Notes: generated by a model not told the origin, from the sequence alone. DNA of 64,000 nt from JAFIFT01 sp020051095 (GCF_964199965.1 NZ_CAXMZT010000010.1:86991-150990); one strand, 5' to 3'; numbered from the stretch's first letter, positions 18,383-26,847 are shown. Made by a program: numbers and translations.

Positions 18383-20044
18383 TTACCATTGGGGCACTGT
18401 CATGACATTCAAATCCTTCGGTTGGCTCTCGGCCTGCGAGGAAGAACTAAAGATCGAAAAGGGCCACCAAGGACGACTGGGGTTATTTAGTTTATCTAAT
18501 CCACTGTCTAAATTTTTTAGCATTCTTACGATATAGGTTCCCTCTTTCAACGTGTCCAAATTGCCAATAACCTCTGAAAAGCTACTTTTTAGCTCATTAA
18601 TCTCATCCGACTCAATTAAGTTGAGATGTTGAAAGGCCAATAGGACAGACCCTAATCGGTTTGTTCGCAATTGAAATTGAGGGCTCCCGTTAACTAATCC
18701 TTGAGTAACAGAGGCACCCACCGCAAGCGCTATCTCCTTTGCAACAAGGGCACCCTGTTTTTCATGCTCTTTTTGAACTTTAAGGACAATCATAAAGTCG
18801 GGTGAACATTCTTGTGTATTATTATAAACAATGGCGGCTAGCGTCATTTGAGACAGTGAAATAGGATTAACTTTTGCAAAAATTAAGGGATCACTTGGCT
18901 TCAAACATCGCTCTTTTAGCTGGATTTTTGTCCGAAAAATCGCCAGTTCATTTAAGAAACTGTTACTTGTATTTGAGTTCGGCGTATCAAGCAGTACTTT
19001 ATTATATTCCACGATATCTTTAAGGTGTTGATACACAAACAGTAAGTGTTGAAGTGCTAACTCTGTTGTTAATCCCTCGGATTGCAATGCTAATTGATAG
19101 TTAGGGCTGGTAAACAATGTAAATATATTGGATAAGTTACTAATAACCAAGCGACTTCTTTCTTTAAATAGGCTGCTATCTTGCGGGGTAGAAAGATAAT
19201 CCAATGCATCAAAAAAGTGGTTTAATTTCTCTTGTAACTTACTCACGGATAAATGGGTACCGACTTTTCGCAATGCGGTGATGGGATCAGGCTTTGGTTT
19301 TAGATGATTATCATAGAACGCTTGAATATGTCCTAGAATCCGATTAGGCCTCAATTGTTGAGCGATGCAGGGTAAATCGGGGTTGCTCGGGCAAGACTTG
19401 CTTTTGTTTAACCATTGCTCAAGAAAGGTATTTTTATACGTATTACCATTCGTATCAAGCACCATATCATTTTTGAACACTTCATTGGTAAGTGGATCCT
19501 CAAACAACTCATCGAAGTCGACCTGGTTGACATCTTGCAAGGTTCGCATCCTTTCCGCTAGGTTCTTAATGATAATATTGGGGCGAAGCAACCCTTCAGG
19601 AATTGGCTTGCTTTGATACATTTTCTTCCATGCTTCAACAAATGCTGTTCTTTCGTAAGTCTCCCCATTAGGCAAGGTGATAGGATCTTGAAAGGTGTCA
19701 TCCAATGTGAGTGGTCTATCCAATATCGTTGCTAATTGCGTTGGGCAGGTGAGTAATCGGAGCAAATCTTGTTCACTATAAGCAAGACTGTCGACTAATG
19801 TTGCCGTGGGCAGTATAGGAAGTATTATCTTAGATAGCTTTTCAACTTCCTGAAGGCATAAGGCTTCATTCAGTAAAGGAAGGGAGTCTTCAATGGACTT
19901 TGCAATGTCTAGATGTTTTTTGCGATGGATGTATTCAGCCAATCCTTTAAATCCTTTAAACTCTTCAGGCATGTCCAGTAGATTGTCTGGTAGTTGAATT
20001 TCATAAGTAGCTAATAGTGAAATTAAGTCTTTTGTTGAAAACAT
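18383..20044 (-). CDS. Tandem U-box protein, candidate effector E3 ubiquitin ligase
   Basis: Two U-box-like domains lie in tandem. The first, at about 117-170 (counting from an upstream ATG at 20053), has DTFQDPITLPNGETYERTAF and LLRPNIIIKNLAERM. The second, at about 183-245, has ELFEDPLTNEVF, LDTNGNTYKNTFLEQWL and LRPNRILGHIQAFY. U-boxes recruit ubiquitin-charged E2 enzymes, and in Legionella LubX has two U-boxes, with one binding E2 and the other the substrate. This protein is much longer, with about 300 further residues of helical sequence and no other motif. I prefer the ATG at 20044, with GGA 8 bases upstream. No signal peptide is present. E3 activity is inferred. Confidence 0.75.
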   Translation of the reverse strand: MFSTKDLISLLATYEIQLPDNLLDMPEEFKGFKGLAEYIHRKKHLDIAKSIEDSLPLLNEALCLQEVEKLSKIILPILPTATLVDSLAYSEQDLLRLLTCPTQLATILDRPLTLDDTFQDPITLPNGETYERTAFVEAWKKMYQSKPIPEGLLRPNIIIKNLAERMRTLQDVNQVDFDELFEDPLTNEVFKNDMVLDTNGNTYKNTFLEQWLNKSKSCPSNPDLPCIAQQLRPNRILGHIQAFYDNHLKPKPDPITALRKVGTHLSVSKLQEKLNHFFDALDYLSTPQDSSLFKERSRLVISNLSNIFTLFTSPNYQLALQSEGLTTELALQHLLFVYQHLKDIVEYNKVLLDTPNSNTSNSFLNELAIFRTKIQLKERCLKPSDPLIFAKVNPISLSQMTLAAIVYNNTQECSPDFMIVLKVQKEHEKQGALVAKEIALAVGASVTQGLVNGSPQFQLRTNRLGSVLLAFQHLNLIESDEINELKSSFSEVIGNLDTLKEGTYIVRMLKNLDSGLDKLNNPSRPWWPFSIFSSSSQAESQPKDLNVMTVPQW

Positions 20045-20111
20045 ATGGCACATCCAATGATGATTTTATAATCATTATGCATAATTGGAAATTCAAATCA
20101 ATCGATTTATC

Positions 20112-20813
20112 TTAAAATAAAGAATCGCCTCCCTTTCGCGGCTCGATTAAATCATACAATGCAAAGTCATGATTGCGATGATAAGCCCAATAGCGATCGC
20201 CGAAGGAGTAATGCCACCATTCAAATGGGTAATTTACAAATCCCACCTCAGACATCAATTGACATAAAAATGCCCGTTTTTCCTTTTGCTCAGTGGGCAC
20301 ATTATTCGCATGGGTATGGAAGGAGTGGGGATCGATGGTATTATCTTCTTCCGGGAAAGGTCCTAGCTCAATCTCATGCCCGTCATTATCCACCAGTTTA
20401 ATATCAACCGCTGCCCCAGTTCCATGGGGGAAGACATTTTTACTGCCATCTTGATTCGTAACTGGCGACACAACCTCGGTGGTGATATCAAATAATTCCG
20501 CCTCTGACAAATGGGGATAATCCTTCTGCCTTTGCGCGTGCAGAAAATCAAATAGCCGCTGCTGCAATGCCTCGGATCGATGGCCTTCGATGAGCTTAAT
20601 ATGCCATCCTGCTGGCATACGACTTTGCGCATCGACAAGCATCTCGGCGACTGTTTTCCGGACATACGTATGGTGTTGATGCCTAAAATTTAATATCGGG
20701 ATCTCATGCCAAGCATTTGATTTAATTTCCGGATAGGTTTCAATGTTGACGATGTCGTCATTATTTTCAATGACGGGTATGTTCAATATAATGGGATCAG
20801 CAATACGAAGCAT
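20112..20813 (-). CDS. D-alanyl-D-alanine dipeptidase, VanX/DdpX family (M15D)
   Basis: The 233-residue protein carries the M15D zinc peptidase motifs: IKLIEGHRSEALQQRLFDFL with the substrate-binding Arg, the zinc ligands in FPHGTGAAVDIKLVD (His and Asp), and EWWHYSFGDRYWAYH with the catalytic Glu and third ligand His. It hydrolyses D-Ala-D-Ala for peptidoglycan recycling or nutrition rather than vancomycin resistance, since no vanHA partners are nearby. No signal peptide is seen, so it is probably cytoplasmic. AGGTGAA precedes the ATG. Confidence 0.92.
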   Translation of the reverse strand: MLRIADPIILNIPVIENNDDIVNIETYPEIKSNAWHEIPILNFRHQHHTYVRKTVAEMLVDAQSRMPAGWHIKLIEGHRSEALQQRLFDFLHAQRQKDYPHLSEAELFDITTEVVSPVTNQDGSKNVFPHGTGAAVDIKLVDNDGHEIELGPFPEEDNTIDPHSFHTHANNVPTEQKEKRAFLCQLMSEVGFVNYPFEWWHYSFGDRYWAYHRNHDFALYDLIEPRKGGDSLF

Positions 20814-20907
20814 TTTTCACCTAAATCTGACGAAGTTACTCATTGCGAATACTATCATAGTGTTAGGTATTTTAAGAGACTTTGATTATAACTAGCTACC
20901 CTAATTT

Positions 20908-21138
20908 CTATCGGCTATTGGGTGGAGGCGATACCGGGATCTGCACGGGTTGGTTTAACTTATGCAAAGTTTTTTCTGTTTTTTGATGAATCGGCATGCC
21001 TTGATTTAAAACATCCATTTTTGAACGCGGTTGCGGTGTTTTTTTCGGCTTTTCGGTACTATCAGCATCCTCTTTCTCGCCACATCCAACCAGGCCTAAA
21101 CTGATAATAAACAAACAGAGATAGAGTATTCTTTTCAT
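20908..21138 (-). CDS. Small lipoprotein
   Basis: The 76-residue protein starts MKRILYLCLFIISLGLVGCG, a lipoprotein signal with lipobox LVGC and Cys19 as the lipidation site. The mature part is short, polar and proline-rich (KPKKTPQPRSK near the start, PVSPPPNSR at the end). Asp or similar sorting signals are not obvious, since Gly follows Cys. AAGGA lies 9 bases before the ATG. Function unknown. Confidence 0.8.
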   Translation of the reverse strand: MKRILYLCLFIISLGLVGCGEKEDADSTEKPKKTPQPRSKMDVLNQGMPIHQKTEKTLHKLNQPVQIPVSPPPNSR

Positions 21139-21435
21139 GGTATCGATCCTTCTGTTTTTATTGGTTTATATGGGTGAACCGACCAAAAGAGCAAACCAGT
21201 TTTTTTAGAGACGTTCTCTAAAACTATAGCTCACAATTTTAAAAATTTTTGTGATTTTCAATCTCAAAATAGCGATTGTGTGAAACGTCCTACCGCCTCT
21301 GTTTTTGCAATGCGATGAAAGCCTAGGATTATATCGTTGGTGGGCTTGGTAAGTTTTTTCCGATGAGTAATAGTAAGGTACCTTATCAATCACCGTCACC
21401 AGTCGCACAGGGTTATTGTGGACATGTCATCTAAC

Positions 21436-22626
21436 CTAATCTAAGCTTAATTCAATCGCAAACGCTAACCCCAATTTGGCAAAATGCACCATGTGCTCCA
21501 GATTGATGATTTCCAGCCTATCCTCAGCAGTATGAACATAGGGATTATCATCATCCAAGGTGGTCGCTGAAGGATAAAGTGCCGGATAACCTTGCTGATG
21601 CCAAACAGCGTGATCACTGCAGGCATATCCACAGCGGGTATAAGAAACCGGTACTTTCACATAATAAGTTAGCAACTCAGCGGCAAATGCGGTTAAGGAT
21701 TTATCCACGTAATCCGTTAATAGCCAAATGGTCTTATCTTTGGGATTGGCGCGGTACCCGGCTTGATCTAACTGCATCACGGCTTTAACAGGCGTTTTTT
21801 TCTTTAAAAAATCATCTACCACATAACCCGAGCCAACTAACCCACGTTCCTCGGCGGCATAGGCAATCAGATACACCGGATTTTTTAAAGAGAGCTCTGA
21901 TGTTAGTAATACACGAGCAATTTCCTGAGTGACCGTAATCCCACTCGCATCGTCATCCGCACCAGGCATATTACCTCCGAAGGTATCGATATGAGCGCCG
22001 ATGACAACGGCCTCGCCAGGCAAATCTTTCCCAATAACTGTCACCACCGATGGCTGCTTATATTTTCCAGTCTGAACATAATAGCTTGCGACGTCGACTC
22101 GATTAGCCATTTTAGCCATTTGATCAAAGGTTTCTTTATACCATTGGGCTGCCAAAACACCCAATTTGGTTTGAGCTGACCGGTTGCGATATTGTGTCAG
22201 GTGCTCTGCATTTTGCCATATTTTATCGGCATCCACTCTTGCAATTTCGGGTTTAACTTGGGACGGATGGTTAATCGCAAAATGAAGGGGGCGCAAACTG
22301 GACTTTTCTTTCATCCACGCATTGAGCAAGCGAGCCGCATTGCCCATTTTTCCTGCCGCCGGCTTATAATAGCGACTCACGTTCATCAGCTTGCCGCATT
22401 TTGCTTGTTGGCGATGAATACGTGCTTGCAATGCATCATCGAGTGTCATTTCAACCAAACGATAATCCCCCGCTTTTGCCAATACTTGCACGTTGGTATT
22501 TAGTTCATCGAGCAAACAAGCTTTCAGGATAAATTGCTCTCCCGCTTGTGTTGCATAAGCATTGAAAGAAAAAGCGGCGATAAGTAGCTTCATCGCTAAT
22601 TTTGTTTTTAGTCGAGATATGGTCAT
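21436..22626 (-). CDS. Secreted M28 family zinc aminopeptidase
   Basis: The 396-residue protein has an N-terminal signal peptide (RLKTKLAMKLLIAAFSFNAY, cleaved near ATQA) and a co-catalytic zinc M28 domain. Metal and catalytic motifs are VIGAHIDTFGG, PGADDDASGITV and AYAAEERGLVGSGYV, with a late CSDHAVWHQQGYPAL holding a further His and Asp. Relatives in L. pneumophila (LapA and LapB) are type II secreted leucine or lysine aminopeptidases supplying amino acids outside the cell. I infer a similar role but do not assign which paralogue. AAGGA precedes the ATG. Confidence 0.9.
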   Translation of the reverse strand: MTISRLKTKLAMKLLIAAFSFNAYATQAGEQFILKACLLDELNTNVQVLAKAGDYRLVEMTLDDALQARIHRQQAKCGKLMNVSRYYKPAAGKMGNAARLLNAWMKEKSSLRPLHFAINHPSQVKPEIARVDADKIWQNAEHLTQYRNRSAQTKLGVLAAQWYKETFDQMAKMANRVDVASYYVQTGKYKQPSVVTVIGKDLPGEAVVIGAHIDTFGGNMPGADDDASGITVTQEIARVLLTSELSLKNPVYLIAYAAEERGLVGSGYVVDDFLKKKTPVKAVMQLDQAGYRANPKDKTIWLLTDYVDKSLTAFAAELLTYYVKVPVSYTRCGYACSDHAVWHQQGYPALYPSATTLDDDNPYVHTAEDRLEIINLEHMVHFAKLGLAFAIELSLD

Positions 22627-22656
22627 GGTTATAATCCTTATACAGTCACTACTAGC

Positions 22657-22783
22657 ACAAGACTTACGAAAAACCCCAAGGTTGAGGCAAAAAAGGTTTT
22701 TAATGAGGGAGTTTAGATTAACTAAATGACCGAATTAAAAACTTTTTTTAACGAAGAGATTGGGAGTTTTTCGTAAGTCCTGT
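22657..22783. repeat. Inverted repeat with ACTTACGAAAA ends (copy 1)
   Basis: CAAGACTTACGAAAAACCCC at the left end (22658-22677) is matched in inverse by GGGAGTTTTTCGTAAGTCCTG at the right end (22762-22782). An inner pair, AGGTTTTTAAT and ATTAAAAACTT, adds a second stem. A diverged copy with the same left word AAGGT..(T/A)GGCAAAAA lies at 51484-51561. It is non-coding and MITE-like. Confidence 0.65.
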
Positions 22784-22860
22784 AACATTAAATCATAGAT
22801 TGAGTAGAATTTAAAATTGATTGGCCTAACACACTGAATGATTATGGGGACACTGTGCAA

Positions 22861-23373
22861 ATGAACCATCAATTAAAAAGAAAAGCCATGACATCATTCG
22901 TGCCCTATGGTTTGGAGACACCTATCATCTTTGCTCTGCTGATGGCATGCCTTTTGGGCAAACTCGTTTTTTTGCAAACGGCCTATGCCAGTCCAAATCT
23001 TGATACAATGCCTATCATACAACTTAATATCAACCAACATCCTGTATCTGTCTGGGTACCTATCTACCCAAGTCAGTATTATCAAGGTCTTAAACAAGTA
23101 AGCAAAGAACAATTGCAAGGAAAGGGTATGTTATTTCGATATACCGAACATCATATCCCAACCTTTACCATGCAAGGCACGCTCACAGACATTGATTTAT
23201 TGTGCTTGGATAGGCAAGGAACGATTCTGGAAATCATCCCCATGAAAAAAGAGGGGAATAAATTATACAAGCCCACGCTCCCTTGTCGGTTTGTCTTAGA
23301 ATTACCTGCCGGTTCGCAACCTATTTATCAAATTAAACTGGGTGATAAGATTAGCTTTCCTGGAAACCCATAA
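22861..23373 (+). CDS. DUF192 family exported protein
   Basis: The protein is about 170 residues with a hydrophobic export segment (IIFALLMACLLGKLVFLQTA, cleavage probably after AYA) followed by a DUF192 domain. The family layout is seen in SVWVPIYPSQYYQGLKQVS, GKGMLFRYTEHHIPTFTMQG (usual form: FWMKNT), then DIDLLCLDRQGTILEIIPM and a closing VLELPAGS. The role of DUF192 is unknown. A GTG at 22855 is also possible, but the ATG at 22861 is 10 bases after GGGGA and is preferred. Confidence 0.85.
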   Translation: MNHQLKRKAMTSFVPYGLETPIIFALLMACLLGKLVFLQTAYASPNLDTMPIIQLNINQHPVSVWVPIYPSQYYQGLKQVSKEQLQGKGMLFRYTEHHIPTFTMQGTLTDIDLLCLDRQGTILEIIPMKKEGNKLYKPTLPCRFVLELPAGSQPIYQIKLGDKISFPGNP

Positions 23374-23399
23374 ATTTTACAAAATAGCTAAAAAGAAAA

Positions 23400-23645
23400 T
23401 TATAGGGATAAATTGATGCATTCATCCGATGGTGTCTCTACCTGAGAACAGGCTTCTTCTGCACACTTCATACAGATTTGCTCACAATTCGGCTCTTCGC
23501 TGATAACACTAGAGACAACACAATAATTGTTGACACAATTCTCCGATTTTAACTGTGAATCACACTCATTGCTTTGCTGCAATAGTTCTGCAGCATAGGT
23601 CATGGTTGTGACGAGTAATGCGATTATAAAAGTTGCTAGTTTCAT
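23400..23645 (-). CDS. Small cysteine-rich secreted protein
   Basis: The 81-residue product has a signal peptide (MKLATFIIALLVTTMTYAAE, cleavage after TYA) and a mature part with eight cysteines in 60 residues, spaced as C..C..C..C then CEQICMKCAEEAC. All are likely in disulfides or metal binding in the periplasm or outside the cell. GGGAGCC precedes the ATG. I do not recognise the family. Confidence 0.75.
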   Translation of the reverse strand: MKLATFIIALLVTTMTYAAELLQQSNECDSQLKSENCVNNYCVVSSVISEEPNCEQICMKCAEEACSQVETPSDECINLSL

Positions 23646-23718
23646 CCTTGGCTCCCTTGAGATGACTCTAGTTTAATCATAGCAGGTCATTGGCAGTTTC
23701 GTTGGAAAAATAGCAATT

Positions 23719-23744
23719 GCAGGTCGGGCCAAGGCCCGACCTGC
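23719..23744 (-). terminator. Rho-independent terminator downstream of the RTX/cadherin-like gene
   Basis: A perfect 12-bp stem GCAGGTCGGGCC / GGCCCGACCTGC with a two-base loop lies 16 bp beyond the stop of the large surface protein gene. On the minus strand it is followed by AATTGCTATTTTT. Confidence 0.75.
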
Positions 23745-23759
23745 GGATACACTCTGTTA

Positions 23760-26297
23760 TTAGGCAATCAAAGCATCAGAACCGTCTACGCTAACCTCTA
23801 TTTGTGCAGAAGCAGCTGCTAGAGAAGTCCCATCTATTTCAGCAGAAGCCTCAACTCGGACGGCAGCCTCATCAGCTTGGGCAGCAGCTTCTTCTCGGGT
23901 GGCAGCCTCTGCTTGGGCAGCAGCCTCTGCTCGGGCGGCAGCCTCTGCTTGGGCAGCAGCTTCTTCTCGGGCAGCAGCTTCTGCTCGGGCAGCAGCCTCT
24001 GCTCGGGCAGCAGCCTCTGCTTGGGCGGCAGCTTCTGCGCTTGCATTATCAGCCAAAGGCTGCACCGTGATGGCATTGGAGCTAATCGGCCCTTCTGCCG
24101 TTCCGAAACCATCGGTATAAGACACTTTAACGGAAATGCTCTTTCCTGCATCAGCATCAGTCAGTGTGTAGATGCTTGCTGTCGCCCCTTCGATATCGAC
24201 TTTATCCTCACCCTCGCTTTGTCGTTGCCATTGATAGGATAAAGTCCCTAACCCATCCTCATCATCCAGGGTACTGGTTACAGCCAGCGAATCACCAGAA
24301 TCAAATAGTCCATTACCATTTATATCACCTGCAATTGGAGTTGGCGATGGCGATGGCGATGGCTCAGGAGTTGGAGTTGGCGATGGCGATGGCGATGGCT
24401 CAGGAGTTGGAGTTGGAGTTGGAGTTGGCGATGCCTCAGGAGTTGGAGATGAAGTTGCAGTTGATGCGGCACTTCCTGTGGCTGCGGCTGGTGCTGTGGC
24501 AGGCCCTGTGCCAAAGCCAATAGTGACACCACCTGTTGGCGAATCGTTGACATTGGCAATGCTTTGTTCAGCTGAAGTAAATGTTGTTGTCCCATCGAAC
24601 GGATCGGTGGTTGTCATGACCACCTTAATGATTTTACCGACATAGCTTTGATCACTTGGAATGTCGAAGGTATCGCTTGTTGCACCATCAACATCCGCAT
24701 TATCCACTTGCCATTGATAACTGATGGAAGGCGCACCATCTTCATCAACAAGATTATCGAGGATTGCCGCTAAACTACCGCCTTCTTCGGCTTGCCCATT
24801 GACAGTTGGGTCACCCGTTGCTTCATCTTCAACGTTCGCAACCGGTCCGACAGAATCAGAACGGATGGAATTGATAAAACCTTGATCATCTTGATAGGTC
24901 ACCTGGACTGAAATGGTTTTGCCAACATGTTCCTGTCCTAATTGAAGCGTTTTGTTGCTGCCAAGCTCGTTTCCTTCAGAGTCCGTCCACAAATACGTAT
25001 AGGCGGCACCCAATAAACCATCCGCATCAGCAACCTCCGAGGTATCCGCTTCCAGTTCTCCATCTTCAGCAACCGTCCCGAGAATGGTTGGACCAGAAGT
25101 AGGGGCATCATCGGTATTGGTATATGCAACACTTACTTGCAAGACTACTTCACTTTGTTTGGCTGTATCTTGGACTGCTAGTTTTACAGACGGTGCCAAT
25201 TCAGACCCATCAGATCTAATAGCAACGCGTCCCTCATCGATTTGTCTTTGAGTCACCTGGGTTACTTCTTGACCATCTAACAGTAATTTTCCGTTGGATA
25301 TTTCTCTGACATCATAGACAAGATCTTGATCCGCTGCCGCTGCATCTTCATCGCTTGCTCTTAAGTCAGCACTGGTGATGGGAATATCGGCGCCTTCTGT
25401 CGACTTGACATCATTGGCTTCTACCTCTGTGGAGTCATCCACATCGTTGATAGCAACCGTAAATGACTTGGTAAATGTCGCATTGGCATCATTGTCGTCC
25501 GTTGCAACGATTTGCAAAGCATGGCTGGTTGGATCCACCTCAAAGTTTCGCGCGCTGTTTAAGAAAAGCTGATTGCCACTAATTGAAAATAACCCGCCAA
25601 AATCATCCACTAGGGAAAAAGTATGAGTGTCTGTTTGGTCAACATCAATGGCCGCCAAAGTACCTACGATTCCCATCGTATTTTCGTTAATATTATCATT
25701 GCTTAGCGTGATATCATCGGCAGATGATTCGGCCACGTTAATATTGACTTGCTCAAATCCTTTCGCATACACACCTATTTTTGCATTGAAATCAGTGAAG
25801 TTGATATTTTTGAAAAAAGAAGAAGACATTTCATTTGCGACAAACTGGCGTAATGCATTACCATGCACATCGGTCCCAATGGTATCAAGCTCTTTTTCCG
25901 TAAAAGCAAGATTTAAGGTATCCGTTTGTCGTGCGCCAAAACAAAAACCACCGCCGCCAATGAAATAATCCATGGAGGCTGATGCGCCATTTGAGTTAGC
26001 CGCACTGTTTAGCGCATATTCCCAATTGACTGTATCACTGCCGCCATCGGCTAAAACAAAATCCGATCCTTCGCCATCGGAAATGACATCATTGCCATCG
26101 CCCGCAATAATCCAATCATCACCACCATTGCCATTGATAATATCATCTCCCCGACCGCCTATTAATATATCGTTATAGTCGCTTCCTTCGAGGATATTTC
26201 CGTATTTATTTCCTATTTGTATCGTCGATCCGTCTTGAAATTGAAGAATTAACACTCCCGTTGCTTTATTAAACGAGATGTCTGCTAACTTACTCAT
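23760..26297 (-). CDS. Large RTX/cadherin-like repeat protein with N-terminal calcium-binding repeats
   Basis: An 845-residue protein when started at the ATG with GGAGA upstream at 26297. The order is unusual. RTX nonapeptides come first (GSDYNDILIGGRGDDIINGN, GDGNDVISDGEGSD, about residues 35-90). A cadherin-like repeat and CSPG-like repeat follow (about 200-390), then two or three Ig-like domains with the recurring GD..VxQLWTDSEG-type words such as SYQWQVDN and SYQWQRQSEG. A proline-rich linker and an Ala/Glu/Arg tract come next, with the final 30 residues ending VSVDGSDALIA. No Sec signal is present. Type I secretion is likely, as in adhesins, but RTX repeats usually sit near the C-terminus. 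No transporter genes are adjacent. Confidence 0.8.
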   Translation of the reverse strand: MSKLADISFNKATGVLILQFQDGSTIQIGNKYGNILEGSDYNDILIGGRGDDIINGNGGDDWIIAGDGNDVISDGEGSDFVLADGGSDTVNWEYALNSAANSNGASASMDYFIGGGGFCFGARQTDTLNLAFTEKELDTIGTDVHGNALRQFVANEMSSSFFKNINFTDFNAKIGVYAKGFEQVNINVAESSADDITLSNDNINENTMGIVGTLAAIDVDQTDTHTFSLVDDFGGLFSISGNQLFLNSARNFEVDPTSHALQIVATDDNDANATFTKSFTVAINDVDDSTEVEANDVKSTEGADIPITSADLRASDEDAAAADQDLVYDVREISNGKLLLDGQEVTQVTQRQIDEGRVAIRSDGSELAPSVKLAVQDTAKQSEVVLQVSVAYTNTDDAPTSGPTILGTVAEDGELEADTSEVADADGLLGAAYTYLWTDSEGNELGSNKTLQLGQEHVGKTISVQVTYQDDQGFINSIRSDSVGPVANVEDEATGDPTVNGQAEEGGSLAAILDNLVDEDGAPSISYQWQVDNADVDGATSDTFDIPSDQSYVGKIIKVVMTTTDPFDGTTTFTSAEQSIANVNDSPTGGVTIGFGTGPATAPAAATGSAASTATSSPTPEASPTPTPTPTPEPSPSPSPTPTPEPSPSPSPTPIAGDINGNGLFDSGDSLAVTSTLDDEDGLGTLSYQWQRQSEGEDKVDIEGATASIYTLTDADAGKSISVKVSYTDGFGTAEGPISSNAITVQPLADNASAEAAAQAEAAARAEAAARAEAAAREEAAAQAEAAARAEAAAQAEAATREEAAAQADEAAVRVEASAEIDGTSLAAASAQIEVSVDGSDALIA
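23870..24045. repeat. In-frame tandem repeat encoding an Ala/Glu/Arg tract
   Basis: Units of about 18 to 24 bases built on GCAGCAGCCTCTGCTCGG recur roughly eight times inside the RTX-like gene and encode repeated AAARAE and AAAQAE words. The units are nearly identical, so copy number is likely to vary. Spurious ORFs arise on the other strand. Confidence 0.85.
24338..24450. repeat. In-frame tandem repeat encoding a Pro-Thr-Ser linker
   Basis: Units based on GGAGTTGGCGATGGCGATGG recur and encode PTPEPSPSPSPTP words between the Ig-like domains. Six-base (GGCGAT) and twelve-base sub-repeats are visible. Confidence 0.8.
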
Positions 26298-26659
26298 GAC
26301 TAATCTCCACTCAGAACTCAATCAATACTTGCATTACTCATATGTTATGAGTCCTGTATCGTTTGTTTCACGTCCTGGTTGACGATGTCTTGTGTTATTT
26401 ATTGGTACAGCTGAGTGACAACTGCAGGGGTTGGGGCACCGGGAACCACCTTTTAGCCAAACAGAGGCTTATAATAGTGATAATATTATAGTACATTATT
26501 TGTGCTTTTCAACCAGTTTTTGAATATTTTTTAACTTCCCTTTATCCTTATCAACACTGGCCTAAAATAGCATTCATTTTGGGATATAAATTACACCTAT
26601 GATAGCGATAATCGTCTTATTATTCTTCTTGCAATCTCTTTTTGGTTAAATCTCATTCG
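26298..26659. other. Intergenic region between divergent RTX-like gene and P450 locus
   Basis: About 360 bp without a gene. On the minus strand a possible leader of the RTX-like gene includes a GC-rich stretch GGTGGTTCCCGGTGCCCC and short inverted pairs (CAGTTG/CAGCTG), preceded by TATAAT-like boxes near 26480-26500. I cannot match this to a known riboswitch. The part from 26560 to 26659 is AT-rich and should hold the promoter for the peptide-P450 unit. Confidence 0.4.
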
Positions 26660-26681
26660 GTTCATAACGGGTGTTATGAAC
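26660..26681 (+). promoter_or_regulatory. Perfect 9-bp palindrome upstream of the 29-residue peptide gene
   Basis: GTTCATAAC-GGGT-GTTATGAAC lies 27 bp before the peptide ATG. It could be an operator for a dimeric regulator or a 5-prime UTR stem-loop. It is not followed by a T tract, so it is not a terminator. Confidence 0.55.
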
Positions 26682-26708
26682 ATCTTTAAAAACATAAAGG
26701 AGTTTACT

Positions 26709-26798
26709 ATGTCAAAACAGACCATGATCCAACATATCATTGCCCAAAAAATTGCTTTAGGGATGACAAAAGCAAAATGTTGCTCACAAATTCACTAA
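26709..26798 (+). CDS. 29-residue peptide, candidate precursor of a P450-modified peptide
   Basis: The peptide is MSKQTMIQHIIAQKIALGMT followed by KAKCCSQIH. An excellent site, AAAGGAG, lies 6 bases before the ATG, so the frame is very probably translated. It begins with a helical, leader-like part, has one Gly-Met junction, and ends in a short Lys/Cys/Gln/His-rich tail. It heads a unit with a GRDP-like gene and a cytochrome P450, and a hairpin follows it directly. This order (tiny ORF, attenuator, modifying genes) is what RiPP clusters show, and P450-crosslinked tiny peptides such as the biarylitides exist. A plain regulatory leader peptide is the alternative. Confidence 0.5.
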   Translation: MSKQTMIQHIIAQKIALGMTKAKCCSQIH

Positions 26799-26810
26799 TC
26801 AAATAATCCA

Positions 26811-26829
26811 AGCAGGGCATTGCCCTGCT
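26811..26829 (+). terminator. Hairpin between the peptide gene and downstream genes (attenuator or partial terminator)
   Basis: AGCAGGGC-ATT-GCCCTGCT is a perfect 8-bp stem 12 bp after the peptide stop and 18 bp before the next ATG. It lacks a T run, so read-through or mRNA stabilisation of the short transcript is likely rather than full termination. Confidence 0.6.
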
Positions 26830-26847
26830 GACTGACAGGAGCATTCG

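Noticed and set aside
20112..20813. Vancomycin resistance
   Set aside because: A lone VanX-type dipeptidase without vanH or vanA is a housekeeping or scavenging enzyme.
21205..21408. 67-codon minus-strand ORF between the lipoprotein gene and the aminopeptidase gene
   Set aside because: No ribosome binding site, basic random-like composition, no motif.
23804..24523. Several plus-strand and alternative-frame ORFs of low complexity (Gln/Leu or Ala-rich)
   Set aside because: They are mirror images of the tandem repeats in the RTX-like gene on the minus strand.
26298..26500. Riboswitch in the RTX-like leader (cyclic-di-GMP or preQ1 type)
   Set aside because: GC-rich stems are present but the conserved sequence cores are not.
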